Assembly: GCA_021399445.1 (NCBI GenBank)
Contig: JAJTUQ010000011.1
Location: 186,001 to 250,000, forward strand
Length of the DNA: 64,000 nt
Direction: 5' to 3'
From: Xylogone sp. PMI_703
Lineage: Eukaryota > Ascomycota > Leotiomycetes
Of this stretch, positions 34,183 through 46,666 are shown in pieces (the stretch's first letter is position 1; the number at the start of each line of letters is the position of its first letter). Below the pieces are notes generated by a model that made no database searches, was not told the DNA's origin, and saw only the letters and a list, made by a program, of their open reading frames with translations. The translations under genes were made by a program, and so were the position numbers.

Positions 34183-36013
34183 CTATATTTGGACCTTCTC
34201 AAGCTGATCAATAATGTCATAAAGTTTTGAAGCGGTTTTGAGACTCTTCCTCGTATCCTTCTCTACCGAGCGGTTTACTGTGTCATCATCGTACGATACA
34301 GAGGCGTCTTCACGCCTTAGCGTTACGCGTAAGTCTTGCATGGCCCGGATTAAACCCTCTAACACATTTGACAGCCCACATAAGCGCCGCCGCAACAAAT
34401 GCATTAACAAAAACTTTCTGTCATCGCCAACAATAGAGTGCTGATCGACGAGTATACGCCAATCGCGGAGTTCGGAGTCGGAATTCATTTGCAGAAGGTG
34501 GTTGCTTGAAACAGTCCTTGGCGGAGAGGGCTGTTGTTCAATATGCTCTGTGCCGGTGCTGGTACGCTTTACTGATTCACTTCTTCGCCTAGGGTGTCCG
34601 ATACTATGGGAATAATACCCGTGTATGTGTGACATAGGCCTCAGAATATTGCGTTCATGAGGTATTAGCTGATGCGAACTGGAAAGAAGACGCTCGCGCG
34701 GCTTTTCCTGGAGCCATTCGAAGCCATCAAACATTGAAGATGACCACGGTTGTTGTAATTCTGGCAAGTCGCTGCTATTGGAGAATTCGGCATTACACAA
34801 TCGCTGAAGCAAATCCACCACATCGCTCATGGTATTAGAGAACAATTTAAGGATCTCTCCGCGACGGGCTTTACACGTATTGCATTGCACCGCAAGCGGA
34901 ACTGCTTCACGCAGCTGCGCCTCCACATCCAGTGCGAGACTTATTGCGCCCGGATAAGGGAATATATGGCCCTGCTCGATGCTAAGCGTAATGCTGAGGG
35001 CCGACTCGAAACATCGACAAACACTTTCTCGTTCTGGCAGCATAGCTCTATTTGAGAACCAACTGTACTGCCCAGAAACGTCCACTCCGTGCTCACTTGG
35101 TTCAATATGTTGCCCGAAGTTATGTAACGAGCTGGAATTATTAGTCAGGTGGTTCATGTCAACTCGGCGCGGATGTTCTCACCTTGATTGTCGATCTATG
35201 TCTGAATTATCTAACCTTCGCTGCGCACGAGCATAATTCTGGGGCGCCTGGATATCTTCAGTTAGCGATGACGCTATAGACGAGGTTGATATCCCCGAGA
35301 AATCCGCGGTCTCGAGGAATGAATTGAAAAGATCTAAACACTCTAAGTCAATTCGAATACACAATATGCAAGGAATAGATATGGGCTTGACTAGAAACGA
35401 ACCTTGGTCATGTAATTCCCATGTTGATAGTCGAGCTGAAGAAGGTGAAGCTGCGAGGAATCGCTTAACTCTCGGTGTTATTGAACAGTCATTTTGGCTC
35501 GTCTCTCGCCCCACGACATTATTCGAAGTATTGGACACAGCCTCCCTATCCTGTAAAATCGATCAAGCCGTTAGCCACAATCCAAAGGTCTGAACTAGTG
35601 GGGGCTTTTAAGACCAATCTCCAAATTTGAAGCGTGCCTCGGAAACATACATCCGTAATTACTCTGTCGTCGTCGAGTTCAACACCACTCCAGTCAACAG
35701 TACCAGAAGAGCTCTCTGGCTGGTTAACGCATGTACTTGCTGTGGGCTGAGGTGCCATTGGAATCGGCTCATCTGTTCGTCTCGCATGCAAAGGAGAGTC
35801 TGGTGTCAGTTGAGGCGCAAGGCGTCGAGGTCTGCCCATGCGTCGAGAAAGACTATAGTGACATGGTATATTCTGGGCCAAGCATCTTGCACAGGATGGC
35901 TTGCCGCGAGAACATCGCGTTTTGACCGCTTGACAAGCATCACAGGTTTGGCGTAGTTTTGCCTCAGTCGAGGTTCGTTCATTTGTGTTGGCACGGAGCG
36001 CCTTAGGTGTCAT
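34183..36013 (-). CDS. Zn2Cys6 transcription factor, AflR-like
   Basis: Three exons on the minus strand, 36013-35651, 35550-35183 and 35131-34183 (introns 100 and 51 nt), give 559 aa. The DNA-binding cluster has Cys24, 27, 34, 41, 44 and 51 in CX2CX6CX6CX2CX6C spacing, followed by a basic linker SRRMGRPRR. This layout near the N-terminus, with C-terminal [18 protein letters not shown] and MHLLRRRL helices, resembles AflR-family regulators. The second intron has a canonical branch site (CTGACTAAT) and removes an in-frame TGA. The ATG at 36013 is chosen over an upstream TTG. It is the likely pathway-specific activator of the maleidride-type cluster and marks its right border. The 100-nt intron is the weakest part of the model. 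Confidence 0.9.
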
Positions 36014-38275
36014 TTGTGATCGTGCCGGCAACAGTGGTAGGAGAGGTGGTGAGAAGGTGAACGGCTAAAGTAAGCGCAATCGACATTCGTGTAGCACTGG
36101 AGGTGAACTGTTAAAATATCGGGTAGAATCCGGGGTTCATCGTTGAGCAATGATTAGATGGCTGGAACCTCTTATAGCTACCCCTCCTTAGAAAACTAAA
36201 TGTCAGACGGATTCTTCCGCAGGCCCCAAAGTGATAGATTTGCCCAGCCGGAAACTATGATCGGAAGAGAAAACGTTCTGGGGAAACTGGACCCTGCAAA
36301 GAGGTGGTATCGCAGGAACTCGCATTTTCAACAGTGGAGCTAAGGCCCCTGTATTTTGTTATATGGCATCTTTACCGAACGAGCCGAATTGCTTGCTTGT
36401 TTACGCTGAATAGCATTACATTATCTCTTGGCTCAATTATGTAAAGCTTAGCAAGTTACTATCGAAACTCTATCCGATTATATTTGCAGACAAAGTCTTT
36501 GTTGCAACAAGACAGAAACCAATTCAAGAGCATTGCACAGCTCAGAACCATTCTATCCGTTGCGAATTGTCCTATCTTACAAACCATGGATGCGCACGCC
36601 GGTGACAAAAAGGTTGGCACAATCCCACCTTGTCGTTATCATGAACCTCGCAGAGATTCAATATCGAACATTGGTGATATGTACGCGTTTCGCCCTTTCC
36701 CTCGGAATAATCATGCAGTGATCCCAGCAAACGCATACTATTTCTTACACAAACACGTAAAAGGAGAGGGGCAGTATGGGAGGGGTGATAGCAGGGTTGC
36801 TAATCTCAAACGCACTTTTATGTTCTCTTGAGTACTATGCATATGAAAATCTGCATTGTTCACTCAACAAGTTTATGAATGAGTAATCCACTAGTGGATT
36901 CGCATTTGATTGTAATTCACTTCATACTACAGTTTGCTGCAGTGATCAACAATTTTCACTCTACTTTGTAGAACTTCAAAGACCGCTATTTCGACGATAT
37001 GATTAGCGGGGCCTTTTAGGAAAAGATGTACAGAGTAAATAAGCACGTGAATCATCTGTGTTTGCTGTTCAATTCGTGCTTTTGGATTGATGAGCCGATC
37101 CCTAAGTTGCGTAAGCAACATAAACGCAACGTATTGGACAAAGGACGATGTCACAATTTCAATCCTTGTATCTAATCGCCGTAGGATCTTCAGTATACGG
37201 AGATGCAGCGGTTAAGTATCTGCGCAGCACTAGCAGGGGAGAGGCTCGTTTGCCCTTATCAGTAGTTTCTCAATTCTTTCATAGCATTTGTAAATCGTAT
37301 GCCCGCTTTCTTGAAACTGGTGGCCCTTAATACTAGATATAGATAAGGTTGATGTTCGGGGATCAATCCCCTGCTAGTGCTGTGCAAATACGTAATCGCT
37401 GTCCCTCGGTAGTGACATATACGCTCTTGAGAACTCAACTATTGTCTAGTATATCGTCTTACTCATGCTGGGCCATAAAAACCGGTCTTGCCCGGAAAAG
37501 AGCGCAGTCCGCAGTCGGCAGTCCGGAGTCCGGAGTCCCCGTAACGGTCCGACAAGTCTACATAATATCAAGGATATCAATACCACATATCGTCATGCCG
37601 AGTTTGTACTATATTATTAAGCGTGCACTAGATCTACACTTGTGAACGGCTACAGGGTCACCCTCAGCTGGGAACCACATACAACAATTGCTTTAAAATG
37701 ACTCAACTCGAGGAGGAATCGCTTGTACAATGAATAATCTCCATGGCAAAGCGGGGATTACCCCCCAGACCTTCTAATGTAATAACAATGGCACGGTGAA
37801 CTTATTACTCTTTCCTCTGTCGGTAAGAACTAATTTAGTCCCTTCTTGAAGTGTCACCCTGAGCTTAAAACCGAATATATTGAGAAAGGGAATGAGTGAG
37901 TGCTATACAGGCACGTGATCTCTGGTAGCCGGTATGTAGGTGTGCAACGAACGACAACAACAACACCATACAATACGATCACCAATATCGTGATACTGTA
38001 GCAATCGTAAGGGAACCAATCAGAACTCGTATATCAGTAGAATAGGAGTGCAAATCGTTGTTGTATTACAATACCGTACGAACCCCTCCATATTGTTACG
38101 AACCTAAGTCTCTACCTAGGTCCTATAGAGTGTATAGGTATATACTAAGGTCGTAAAGGGGTTAGTGAGAGCTCGGGGATCAGTGCAATATAGTATATGA
38201 TCGTAACTACAATTGTATGGGTAACAATTATAGGCCGTCTACAGTACCTTGGCATACGGTTTAGGGTCAGAACGG
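36014..38275. other. gene-poor interval between clusters
   Basis: The first few hundred bases should contain the regulator's promoter. Beyond that I find only short frames without family pattern. Near 37500 there is a small run of near-repeats (GCAGTCCGCAGTCGGCAGTC). Confidence 0.4.
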
Positions 38276-38380
38276 TGGCCCCTGGGGGCCATTCTGCGTT
38301 GGACAGTCGGTGTTGTTGGTGGGAATATCATACTCTCAAAAACAACTGCGGTTGTTGCAAGTGGTGGCCCCTAGGGGCCA
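38276..38380. repeat. pair of GC-rich palindromic boxes
   Basis: TGGCCCCTGGGGGCCA at 38276-38291 and the perfect palindrome TGGCCCCTAGGGGCCA at 38365-38380, 89 bp apart, stand out in an AT-rich stretch. Related copies occur at 40128-40198. Confidence 0.75.
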
Positions 38381-40127
38381 TTATTGTCATTAGTCGCCTC
38401 ACATTCTATAAATTGAACATAACCCACACAACTAGAGATAAATTAACTATATATAAAATCATGTATTATAATCAAAGTAAGTCAACTAAACAAAGACAGG
38501 TTAATTCAGTATCAGATGTCTTTAGTTAAAAAAGCGGTAGACCGTATGACAATGCCCTAGCAGCATTAATTTCATAGTGACCTCAAACCTCTAAGAACCA
38601 TCCTCTTTTATTGTCCCAATATAGTCTATCATCGTCAAATTTATACTAACGTACTTGTAGTAAGCCACTATATGGCTAATAATTTCATATGTAGCTTAGT
38701 TACAAAATTTTAGAATACTAATCTAATTGGTTGGTCCGGAAGGACACCATATGCATGTTTACTGACAAAGTATTCCAAGCTAATAACTTACTGTAAGATA
38801 TACAATTTTGCCAAATAAATATACTTAATAATAAGTATTTTTCAATAAGTTATCGATTATATGTTCACTTCTGCTTAATACACACAGATATACAACAAAA
38901 CTTAATCTTAGCTATAATTAATTAGTTGTTTGAGTGCAACGATATAGCAGAATATAAAGTCTTATCATAAGATAAATAAGAAAAGCGTCGTAATACGTTG
39001 TTAAAACTGATAGTATTTTAATTATTGTTCTGGAATATATATATTTTTAAGCATTAACTAAAATTAAATAATTAGAGTGAAAATAAACAGTTAAATATAC
39101 TAGAAACATAGTATTGTACTATATCCAGTATCGGATTAAACAAATATTAAATAATTAATTTATTATACAGATCACTCTAAGAATGCTGTAAGTAAAACCG
39201 TATGCTTGAAGAAGGGCATGGAAGTTTTGGCATGACTCTGGCACATAACCATGGAACAATAAAAAGCTGTAGGGTCACTGCGGACTTGTTACAGGTATGA
39301 ATAGAAGGGATTTCTTCTTCATTTTGGGGGTCTAGAGATTAATCTTGTAAATAAATAATGTTTATAAGAACTTATTCTACACCCCGTTTGTTTAAGTATT
39401 ACCTTGTTGGTGACCTTTACTGTGTCTCTTGACTTATAAACAACTTTGACATCGTACTTTTTGTTATTATTGCGTTATTATTATGAAACTTGTAATAGCT
39501 TACAAAATCCTAATTAGATATTTCAGATAAATCCATAAACCATAAACCATGTCCTTATAAGGTTAAATGATTGACCTCACAACTGAATTGTTTGGGGGGA
39601 TAAGGAACTTAGAGCTAGAACCGAGATTGAGTCCACAGAAAAAAAAGACTAGTCATAGTGTAGTAGCAAGCAGATAATCTCTATTAGACAGTATTATTGT
39701 GTCTATGTTATAAGGGGTGATCAATGAATTTGGTTAAGGGAATTTTAAGTCGTGGCTGTTAAGTCCCATCGGCGACTACCGGCCGTTATGGATGTAGTCA
39801 CAATCCGTGATGGAGTTTACGAAAGAGTTCGAGATTGAAAAGCTGAAATAAATTATAATCATTCAGGCAATGAGAATTAACGAATTAGTGATTACTAATA
39901 AGAATGCGAAATGGCTCTTCATAGACAATAGTTGTTATTGAATATGCAAGAGATATATAGTTTTAAAGAGAGTAGGACGTTCGACAGATTTACATGTTCG
40001 ATAAACGTAGGTTGTCGCGATACAGTGTTGCACGACGATGGATTACAAGAAACCGTCCGGGCCTGTTGACTAGAAATTATACTTTGAGTTTTAATCAAAT
40101 AAATGTCAGGACTTTTTACGAGCTCGG
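38381..40127. other. AT-rich, gene-free stretch
   Basis: Very AT-rich, especially 38430-39960, with almost no open frames. This looks like an AT-isochore of the kind left by repeat-induced point mutation. I recognise no element in it. Confidence 0.6.
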
Positions 40128-40198
40128 TGGCCCCTGGGGGCCATCGTTGTCAAAATATCATTTCGGCGGTTTCATGGAAGCGTGGTCCCTGGGGGCCA
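40128..40198. repeat. second pair of GC-rich palindromic boxes
   Basis: TGGCCCCTGGGGGCCA at 40128-40143 and a one-base variant TGGTCCCTGGGGGCCA at 40183-40198. They lie about 160-230 bp upstream of the ATG of the decayed gene at 40357, so they could belong to its promoter. Confidence 0.7.
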
Positions 40199-40356
40199 GC
40201 CCCGCTTGGCTTATGCAGGGGCCAGTGCAGCTAATCTCGCATGGCTTATATATGACCTTAACTAACTTTTTGCCCTCTTCTCCCTCGACCGATTTCTTGT
40301 ACCTTAAACATATTTTATAACCTAAGACGTATTTATTGATTTGTTTTGTCTACAGA

Positions 40357-41870
40357 ATGAAGCGACAGCGAGGACCTGAATCTGACAGCCGAGAGTCAAA
40401 ACCTAAACGGTCCAAAAATACCGAAAAGCTTTCGTCCAATGGAAAAGAGTTAAGCGGAGCAGCTAAGCCAAATCCTCCTCGAGAGTTATCAGTGGAGGAG
40501 TAAGCCAAAAAATATCTCCTGGGATACGCAGTAGTTTACGTGGGAATCCTTGACTCGAAGTGGAGTGATAACACTAATTGTAACTCTAACTTGACGTATA
40601 TTAAAGATTTACAGGAGAAGTTTCAGAGTCAAGGTCTAGACAGGAAGAATCCCAAGCATTACATCATTGCAAAAAGCAACGAAAAAGATGTTAATTGCAT
40701 GTTTACACATTTATGTTAACAAAAGAAGACTATAGCTCAGTTCCCCTTGATCGATCCGAATGCGGGTGAATATGTCTCCTTTCGTGAATGGAATACTGTC
40801 AACACGGAGAAGTTCTGATTAATCAATGGACAGTACTGCCTTGCGGCTCTCAGAGAAATTTGTCGTCAAAACCAGTGGCCGGACGATGAGTTATGGTGGG
40901 TCTGTCGAATATATAACAGCACGCTGCCTCGTGACCTCGAGGTTAGGCTTTAAGTCAATCGGGAGGATGCTACATTACGTGATAGCTGGGGCCGGATCTG
41001 GAATGAAGCAGTCCTGCTGGCAGAATGTAACTCGGAATATTTTCGGGGCAACAGCAACAAGATCAGGGAGGAAATGACCTGGCAGCTGCAGTTAAGTGGT
41101 GGCACTTCGATCAAACGACTTGTGACCTTCTCGCAAAATACTGGGTGGAAAGAGATGATCACAGATTGGTGTACTGCTGATCTGGGGGAAGTTACATTTA
41201 ATCCGTCAATCTGGGATGCAATGGCCCGATGCTGAACCGATGAGGTATATTACATCCATCGTCGTCGTAGAGTTTGCTAACGGATATTTAGTATTAGTTT
41301 TCCTTTCTTAATCAAGTTCTCGAAGTGATTCGGGCATTCGAGGATAATAGGATACTCGTTTCAGTTAAGGATCTAGAAATCTTGAGTTTTCTCTCCTGGC
41401 CCCGGTCTGCTGATGATGTCCAAGAACTATTTTATCCTAAAGAGTCAAACAATCCTGCCGAGGAAGTCGATGGTCCAATCCACCTGCGCACCCGGAAAGC
41501 CCACTTCCTGGCTCGTCTCGATGATGGTCAATATCAAGAGGCATGCGAGCTCGTCCAGAGGCGTAGTGAAATGAGGTTCATTGATATTGATTCTTATTTC
41601 ATCAACATCAAGAAACAGCAAGAAGTCATCCTCCCGGTTATGACTCACGTTGCGCACTGGTTAAACAAAAAGCCAGCTAAATGCAAACCCAAAGATCCTA
41701 AACAATATGGTTCAACGGATTCAGCCCCGACTCCGGGTTTTCTCACCGTCTTCGCTACTTCAGGCAGGCGGTCTCCTTATTTCGCATCTCAATTTTATTC
41801 TGCCTACTTTAATAAAGTTAATTGCAGTAAGATGATCGCTCCAAGGATACACGGACGCGTGTGTCGCGTT
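40357..41870 (+). pseudogene. decayed gene with a DGQHR-like motif, possibly DUF3723-like
   Basis: From the ATG at 40357 one reading frame runs without indels to a likely 53-nt intron (41245-41297, GTATAT...ATTAG). It is broken by five stops at 40501, 40717, 40816, 40951 and 41233. All are TAA or TGA and could derive from CAA or CGA by one C-to-T change. Around the third stop the protein reads LINGQYCLAALREI, close to the NGQHR-type motif seen in some fungal mobile-element proteins. Further pieces are WWVCRIYNSTLPRDLEVRL and VNREDATLRDSWGRIWNEA. The frame continues after the intron to about 41870 (FLNQVLEVIRAFEDNRILV, DVQELFYPKES). I cannot fix the family. The 3' limit is approximate because the frame stays open into the next gene. 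Confidence 0.6.
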
Positions 41871-41990
41871 ATGATGATCTTTCTTGTGCTTACTCTCATT
41901 TCATTGTATTCTTCTACAGAATTTCTCTTCTTTTTAAATTACATTTTGAATATATTACTACCCTCTTTATTTTTGTTCTTTATCTACATA

Positions 41991-44093
41991 ATGGACTTCT
42001 TACAATATAACCCCACTTATAAAGTCCTTATTTGCACTTCTTGCGGATATGCTCTCGTGAAGAACACGGTCAAAAGTCATCTGCTGAATGCGCACAAAAG
42101 CCAGCTGACTCTGAAGGAAAGGAAAAGCTGTCTCAAAGTTGTCCAGACGATGGATCTTGAAAAACCTGAGCTGATTCAGCAGCTGATTCTGCCCCCGAGT
42201 AGCCCGCCAATCCCTTACCTCACACTGTACTCTAATGGGATGGCATGCCAGCTCTGTGAGTTGCGGCCTTACGTCTGTTGCAGCGACCGGTCAATGAGGG
42301 AGCATTTGAAGGTGAAGCATGGCTGGACTCCTGGCGAGAAGGGTGGCCGGCCGACCAAAGCATCTCAGGCGGCACGCGCGCTTTCTAAAGTCACGATCGG
42401 CCCGGTCGCCTGCCAGACCTTTTTTCGGTGTAACTATTTTCGATTCTTCATCGTTACTCCGGTGAAAGACTTACAAGCTTCGGGTACTGTCGGTAGCCAC
42501 GACGCTAACACGGGGAGTTTGACGGTGCCTTGTCTCGAGGACCAGATCGCTCTTCAGCTGGCTCAGAAACTCGATAATGGCAATGCAGTATCTAGCCATG
42601 ATCGGCATTACACCCAAGTCTCCCCATGGCTGGATACCACTCAATGGGCTCGTTATACCAAGGGACACGATCTTCTAAAGGCTGCTCAGCTTATTCGCCT
42701 CCCAGACTACTGTCAACAAGTTGGATCTTCAAGGAAGAACACCATAAATACGGCAGACTATCACCTTCCTGTCATCCTAAAATCATTTGACCGTGTCATC
42801 GAGCAAGCCCGCACTTCACTCCAAGAAGATCGGATCAATGTGTTTGATCAACACCGAGTCAATGGATTTCTCCATCGTCGAAATGCTCCTCGCCCGTTGT
42901 TGTATAAACTGAAGGAAGAAACGTATAAAACATACAAGAAGGTCTGGAAACAAACAATTTCTCTGTTTCCTTTATCGACTTGTTTGGCAACGTCGACAAC
43001 CAGCATTGCATTGCTGTCTCACTGCTTCGCAAACTGTAGCACTTAGTACTGTTGTTGAGCGAGCTGCAGCAGTAATGCAACTGCAAGACGATGCAGATGC
43101 AAGCCACGAGTCAGGCGCTGCTCAAATCCAGGCTCTTGACGAGGCCACCCTGTTGCTAGGAATTGCTTTGTTAGATCATGCCCTTTATGGGGATATCTAC
43201 GATAGCGTTATCGTCGGGTTTCTGGCGGTCCTGGGTATTGGCAAAAATGGCTGTTTCGTCGAGCCTGCTAACTATACCTCCCATCTCTCTGCATTTATCA
43301 AGATTGCTCAGTTGCTTGTTGTCCAGAGATCCGTGCTTGCGGTAGACCTCGATGAGGTAGATCACGCGGCCGATATTCTCGATGTTATGCAAGACCGTTT
43401 TATAGTTTATGGGACCCGCTCGCCAATGAACTGGGCACAGAAGCTCCGGACGTATGGCAAGAAAATCCAGGATACAACCACGTCCTTAGGCCACATTGTC
43501 TGGACAGATGATGGCGAACAACTTACATACAAAGACTTTGAGGTGACGATGTCCAATCTTAAGTCCTTTGTCGCAAAGCAGGTAGGGCTCGCGCAGCAGC
43601 AATTACACGACCTGCTCCTGATTCACGAGGATGAGGATCGTGAGATTGTTGTCCCCAAATTCAACCTCCGCAATCTCAAGGACGATGCAAGCATTAGTGA
43701 GCCAGGATGGAACTTCCTTAAGCACAAAGATAATTCGATCTTGCAAGGCTATGATAATTGGCTCCTGGGCCGAGTGACCAAAATTGACTGGCTACACGAC
43801 GAGTTTCTCGAAAGCCAGCAGATTGTGAAGTGGAAAAAGAAGGCAGTTCGCCGTTATCTTGAGCAGGTAGATTCTTTCTCGAGCGACTTCTCCTGCTTGT
43901 CCATATGACTGCTGGTCAACCTGCGCGGGGCACTGAGCTTACGAGTCTGCAATTCTGCAATAGCATGCATGGAATCCGTCGGAGCATCTTTCTCGAGAAT
44001 GGCCTGGTTAGTTTTGTGACTTTCTATCATAAAGGCTATAGCATTCAAGGCTCAACCAAAATCATCCATCGGTACTCTACTCACTGCACTAAT
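41991..44093 (+). pseudogene. OrsD-like zinc-finger / telomere-linked-helicase-like fragment
   Basis: Starting at the ATG at 41991, the protein has an OrsD-type (DUF3505) cysteine/histidine region: YKVLICTSCGYALVKNTVKSH and later GMACQLC with MREHLKVKHGW. The frame shifts by one base near 42960, continuing as QRRQPALHCCLTASQ, then FIVYGTRSPMNWAQKLRTYG. It shifts again near 43885 into LLLVHMTAGQPARGTELTS and GLVSFVTFYHKGYSIQGS. That last block resembles the part preceding the helicase domain in fungal telomere-linked helicases. The helicase domain itself is absent; the frame stops at 44093 in unrelated sequence. It directly follows the decayed gene at 40357, so the two may have been one element. 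Confidence 0.65.
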
Positions 44094-44770
44094 TAATACA
44101 CTACCACACCAACGCTGCACTACATCACACTACACCAACCACGCCGCACCGCATCGGAGGAACGATCTCTCTCGGAGCCGCAGAGATGAGATTCGGCGCG
44201 GCCAACGGACCGGCGTCTTTGCAAGGTGGAGAGATCGTTAATGCCGATGCATCAAATTTGGTTTTCATTGTCTTTGGTGTGCTTATATATATATGAACCA
44301 GAGAGAGAAATGGAATCAAAGTGGGTAATTGGGTATTTACGATATATGGCATATCTAGCGAATATAATGTAATCTGTACAGACTATTTTTCACCGTATAA
44401 AGTAAAAACCCCAGCTACTGTATATGAGGGTGGTTCTGCTAGAAATTTCTGCAATATGATGCACTTTCAGCCCGTCCGATCCCTCCGGAAGATAGCATAA
44501 CGAAGGAAGGCAAGCAGAGAGATCGAAAGGGGATATTACAAGAGACTATAACTAAACATATTCAACGTTCACGTGAAGAAGAAGAAACCGATTCAGAGCG
44601 ACTTGTTTAATACTTCAAGTGTTTAAACAAGTGTTACAGATCTTGATGGATATATTTTTGTTAGATGGAGTGTGTCGCAATATCGAGGCTACACTGTACA
44701 TCATTACCACTTTCCACAGTCCAATTCTTCCACCAATTAAACAGGTTTATCGTAGGAGCCACTTAGATTA
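44094..44770. other. intergenic region, with an 11-bp inverted repeat
   Basis: AACGATCTCTC near 44161 is repeated in inverse orientation as GAGAGATCGTT near 44229. Otherwise there is no pattern I can name. Confidence 0.45.
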
Positions 44771-45930
44771 CTACGGCACCTGGTCACGTTGGTTTACAAA
44801 CTCTCGGATTTGACCGTAGTTTCGACAAGTATGTATCTGGTCACTGTCAGTGTAATCACGCCCCAAGCTCGGATACCATTTGGTAGGAACGGGGGTTAAA
44901 TCAGCATTGCACATTATATATTGTCGAAGATGATCAATACAGTGATCTAGTAATAATTAGATCCAAGTCTAGGAGGATAAGTTTGAGAGATGGGGGCATA
45001 CCATAATGCAACCGGCCGAAATGGGGTTGGGGAAAATTCTCATAGTATTCCTTGTCGAGTGTTCTCCTGAGCATATCCTGAATACAAAATTAGTTCAAAC
45101 AATCAAGCAGCTTTCTTGTTTATAGGGGGCTGCAAGCCCTTACATACCACACAGTGAAGTGTATGCATGACGTCAAGGCTAGTTCCAGGTTACCGACATT
45201 AGTCTCTTCCTTTTCAAATCTAACACGTATAAAGCATGGTTGTGGTTATCAGTTGTTGAGTTCTTACCCCGCCACATAAGAAATATCTCCTCTCATTTCA
45301 TAGTGAAAAGCTTTGTATGAATCACCCCATGCGTCTTTGGCTTCATCTTCTGTTATGTAAAAATAACGACCTATTGCAATCATTTTATGATCATAAGTTG
45401 TAATAACGAAGGAACTTACCTCCAATCAATTCTTCCCATGCCTCATCAATTTCAGGGTTGGCTGGTCCAGCATACGTCTTCCCCCCCCGATCAAAAGTGC
45501 GACGCATGGTACCATTCCCATCCATCTCGATACCACCATAAAATTGTGTCGAGTGCAGAGATATCGTGGAGCGGATAGGAACTAAAAGGTAAATAAATAT
45601 TAGCGCCGATTATATATATTGCTCGTCTCTACCAGTTTATTTTGTAAAGGGGAAATAGGTTTCCTTACAAAACTCCGTGGAAAACTCGTGCTCATATGAA
45701 CACTGAGTCCTGCTAAAAGATCTGGCCGATAAGACTAGCAAAAGACACAGTGATAGAATCACACATAGTATCCAAGGCAAAAACACACTCAGGGACGACC
45801 CATCGCGGACTTTGGACAATTCATGTTTCTCTATACAAGGCGAATTAGATTCATCATGAGCAATATCATCATCGCGAATAGGATTGTAGGGAAAATCAGT
45901 CCAGGGAAGGACAATAGAGGGAATCTTCAT
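44771..45930 (-). CDS. UstYa-family (DUF3328) oxidase-like protein 1
   Basis: Six exons on the minus strand, 45930-45669, 45581-45420, 45370-45268, 45178-45148, 45077-45002 and 44946-44771 (introns 87, 49, 89, 69, 70 and 55 nt approximately), give 269 aa. A single membrane segment (SVFLPWILCVILSLCLLLV) follows a cytosolic N-terminus. The two signature HxxHC motifs are HTLHC, in a 31-nt micro-exon, and HYDHC, created by the last splice. The end is typical of the family: IDHLRQYIMCNADLTPV and IHTCRNYGQIREF. UstYa-type proteins install side-chain cross-links in fungal ribosomal peptides such as the dikaritins. The gene lies 4 kb left of the repeat precursor at 50232 in the same cluster. Every motif falls in frame only with this splicing. 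Confidence 0.88.
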
Positions 45931-46109
45931 GGTTTTTCTCCTGTTGCTCGTGTACTTTTGCAATAGATTCAACTTGTGATGTTGCCTGGGTAAGACAGCT
46001 GAGTATGTTATGTGGTACCGTGTTCTTTCTCTTTGATTAACTAATGTTGTTTGGGACTGAATGACCGTTCTTATGCAATAGTATCACGTCGGTCTCGCTT
46101 CTTCTTTAA

Positions 46110-46190
46110 TGTAATTCCCGCTTGGTCGGGACACCCGGTCTAACGGGACACTGAAAATTTACCGCAAAATCGAGCAAAACTGGCCCCCCA
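46110..46190. mobile_element. remnant end of a Fot1/MITE-type element
   Basis: The stretch starting TAATGTAATTCCCGCTTGG and continuing through CACCCGGTCTAACGGGACAC and TTTACCGCAAAAT resembles the terminal repeats of the elements at 51144, 57384 and 57831. I do not find a matching opposite end nearby. Confidence 0.6.
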
Positions 46191-46666
46191 GCAAACTCTA
46201 TAATTACACTATTACATGCAATTTTGGAATCTAGCTATATTATTACTATAAAATAATTCTATGAATTCTAATGTTACCACTATTTGTAGATTATGCTGTA
46301 TAATCAAATAGACTGGTATTCAGAGTCTAAAAACAAGTCTAGTCATATTACAAATACTTAAAGGTAGTAAAGTTGATATTTCTACTCCGCTCCGTATGTG
46401 TCATCATCGGACTAACACCGATCCCTGTCGATGATCTGTCTCTAAGAGAGCATATACTACATTAGGTATAACTAGAATTCCTGAAAATACAAGGCCTGAA
46501 CAACATCTTCTTATCAAGTTTAGACTGTAATGGTTATACAGTCCCCTTGTCTCTAGTTTCGGCCCTTCAGCTTGTACACATAATTCTAAGCTCTGAAGTG
46601 TAACGTATTTCCAACTCTCGGATTACCCAACTAATATTGTTAATTAGCCTACAAAGTGTTATTCTA

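Noticed and set aside
35627..35956. 109-aa plus-strand open frame over the regulator's first exon
   Set aside because: Shadow of the Zn2Cys6 gene, whose cysteine spacing proves the minus strand is coding.
37349..37645. 98-aa open frame in the interval between clusters
   Set aside because: No domain pattern, low-complexity near-repeats around 37500.
39994..40320. 108-aa open frame over the palindromic boxes
   Set aside because: Its protein has no family pattern and the region looks like promoter sequence of the decayed gene at 40357.
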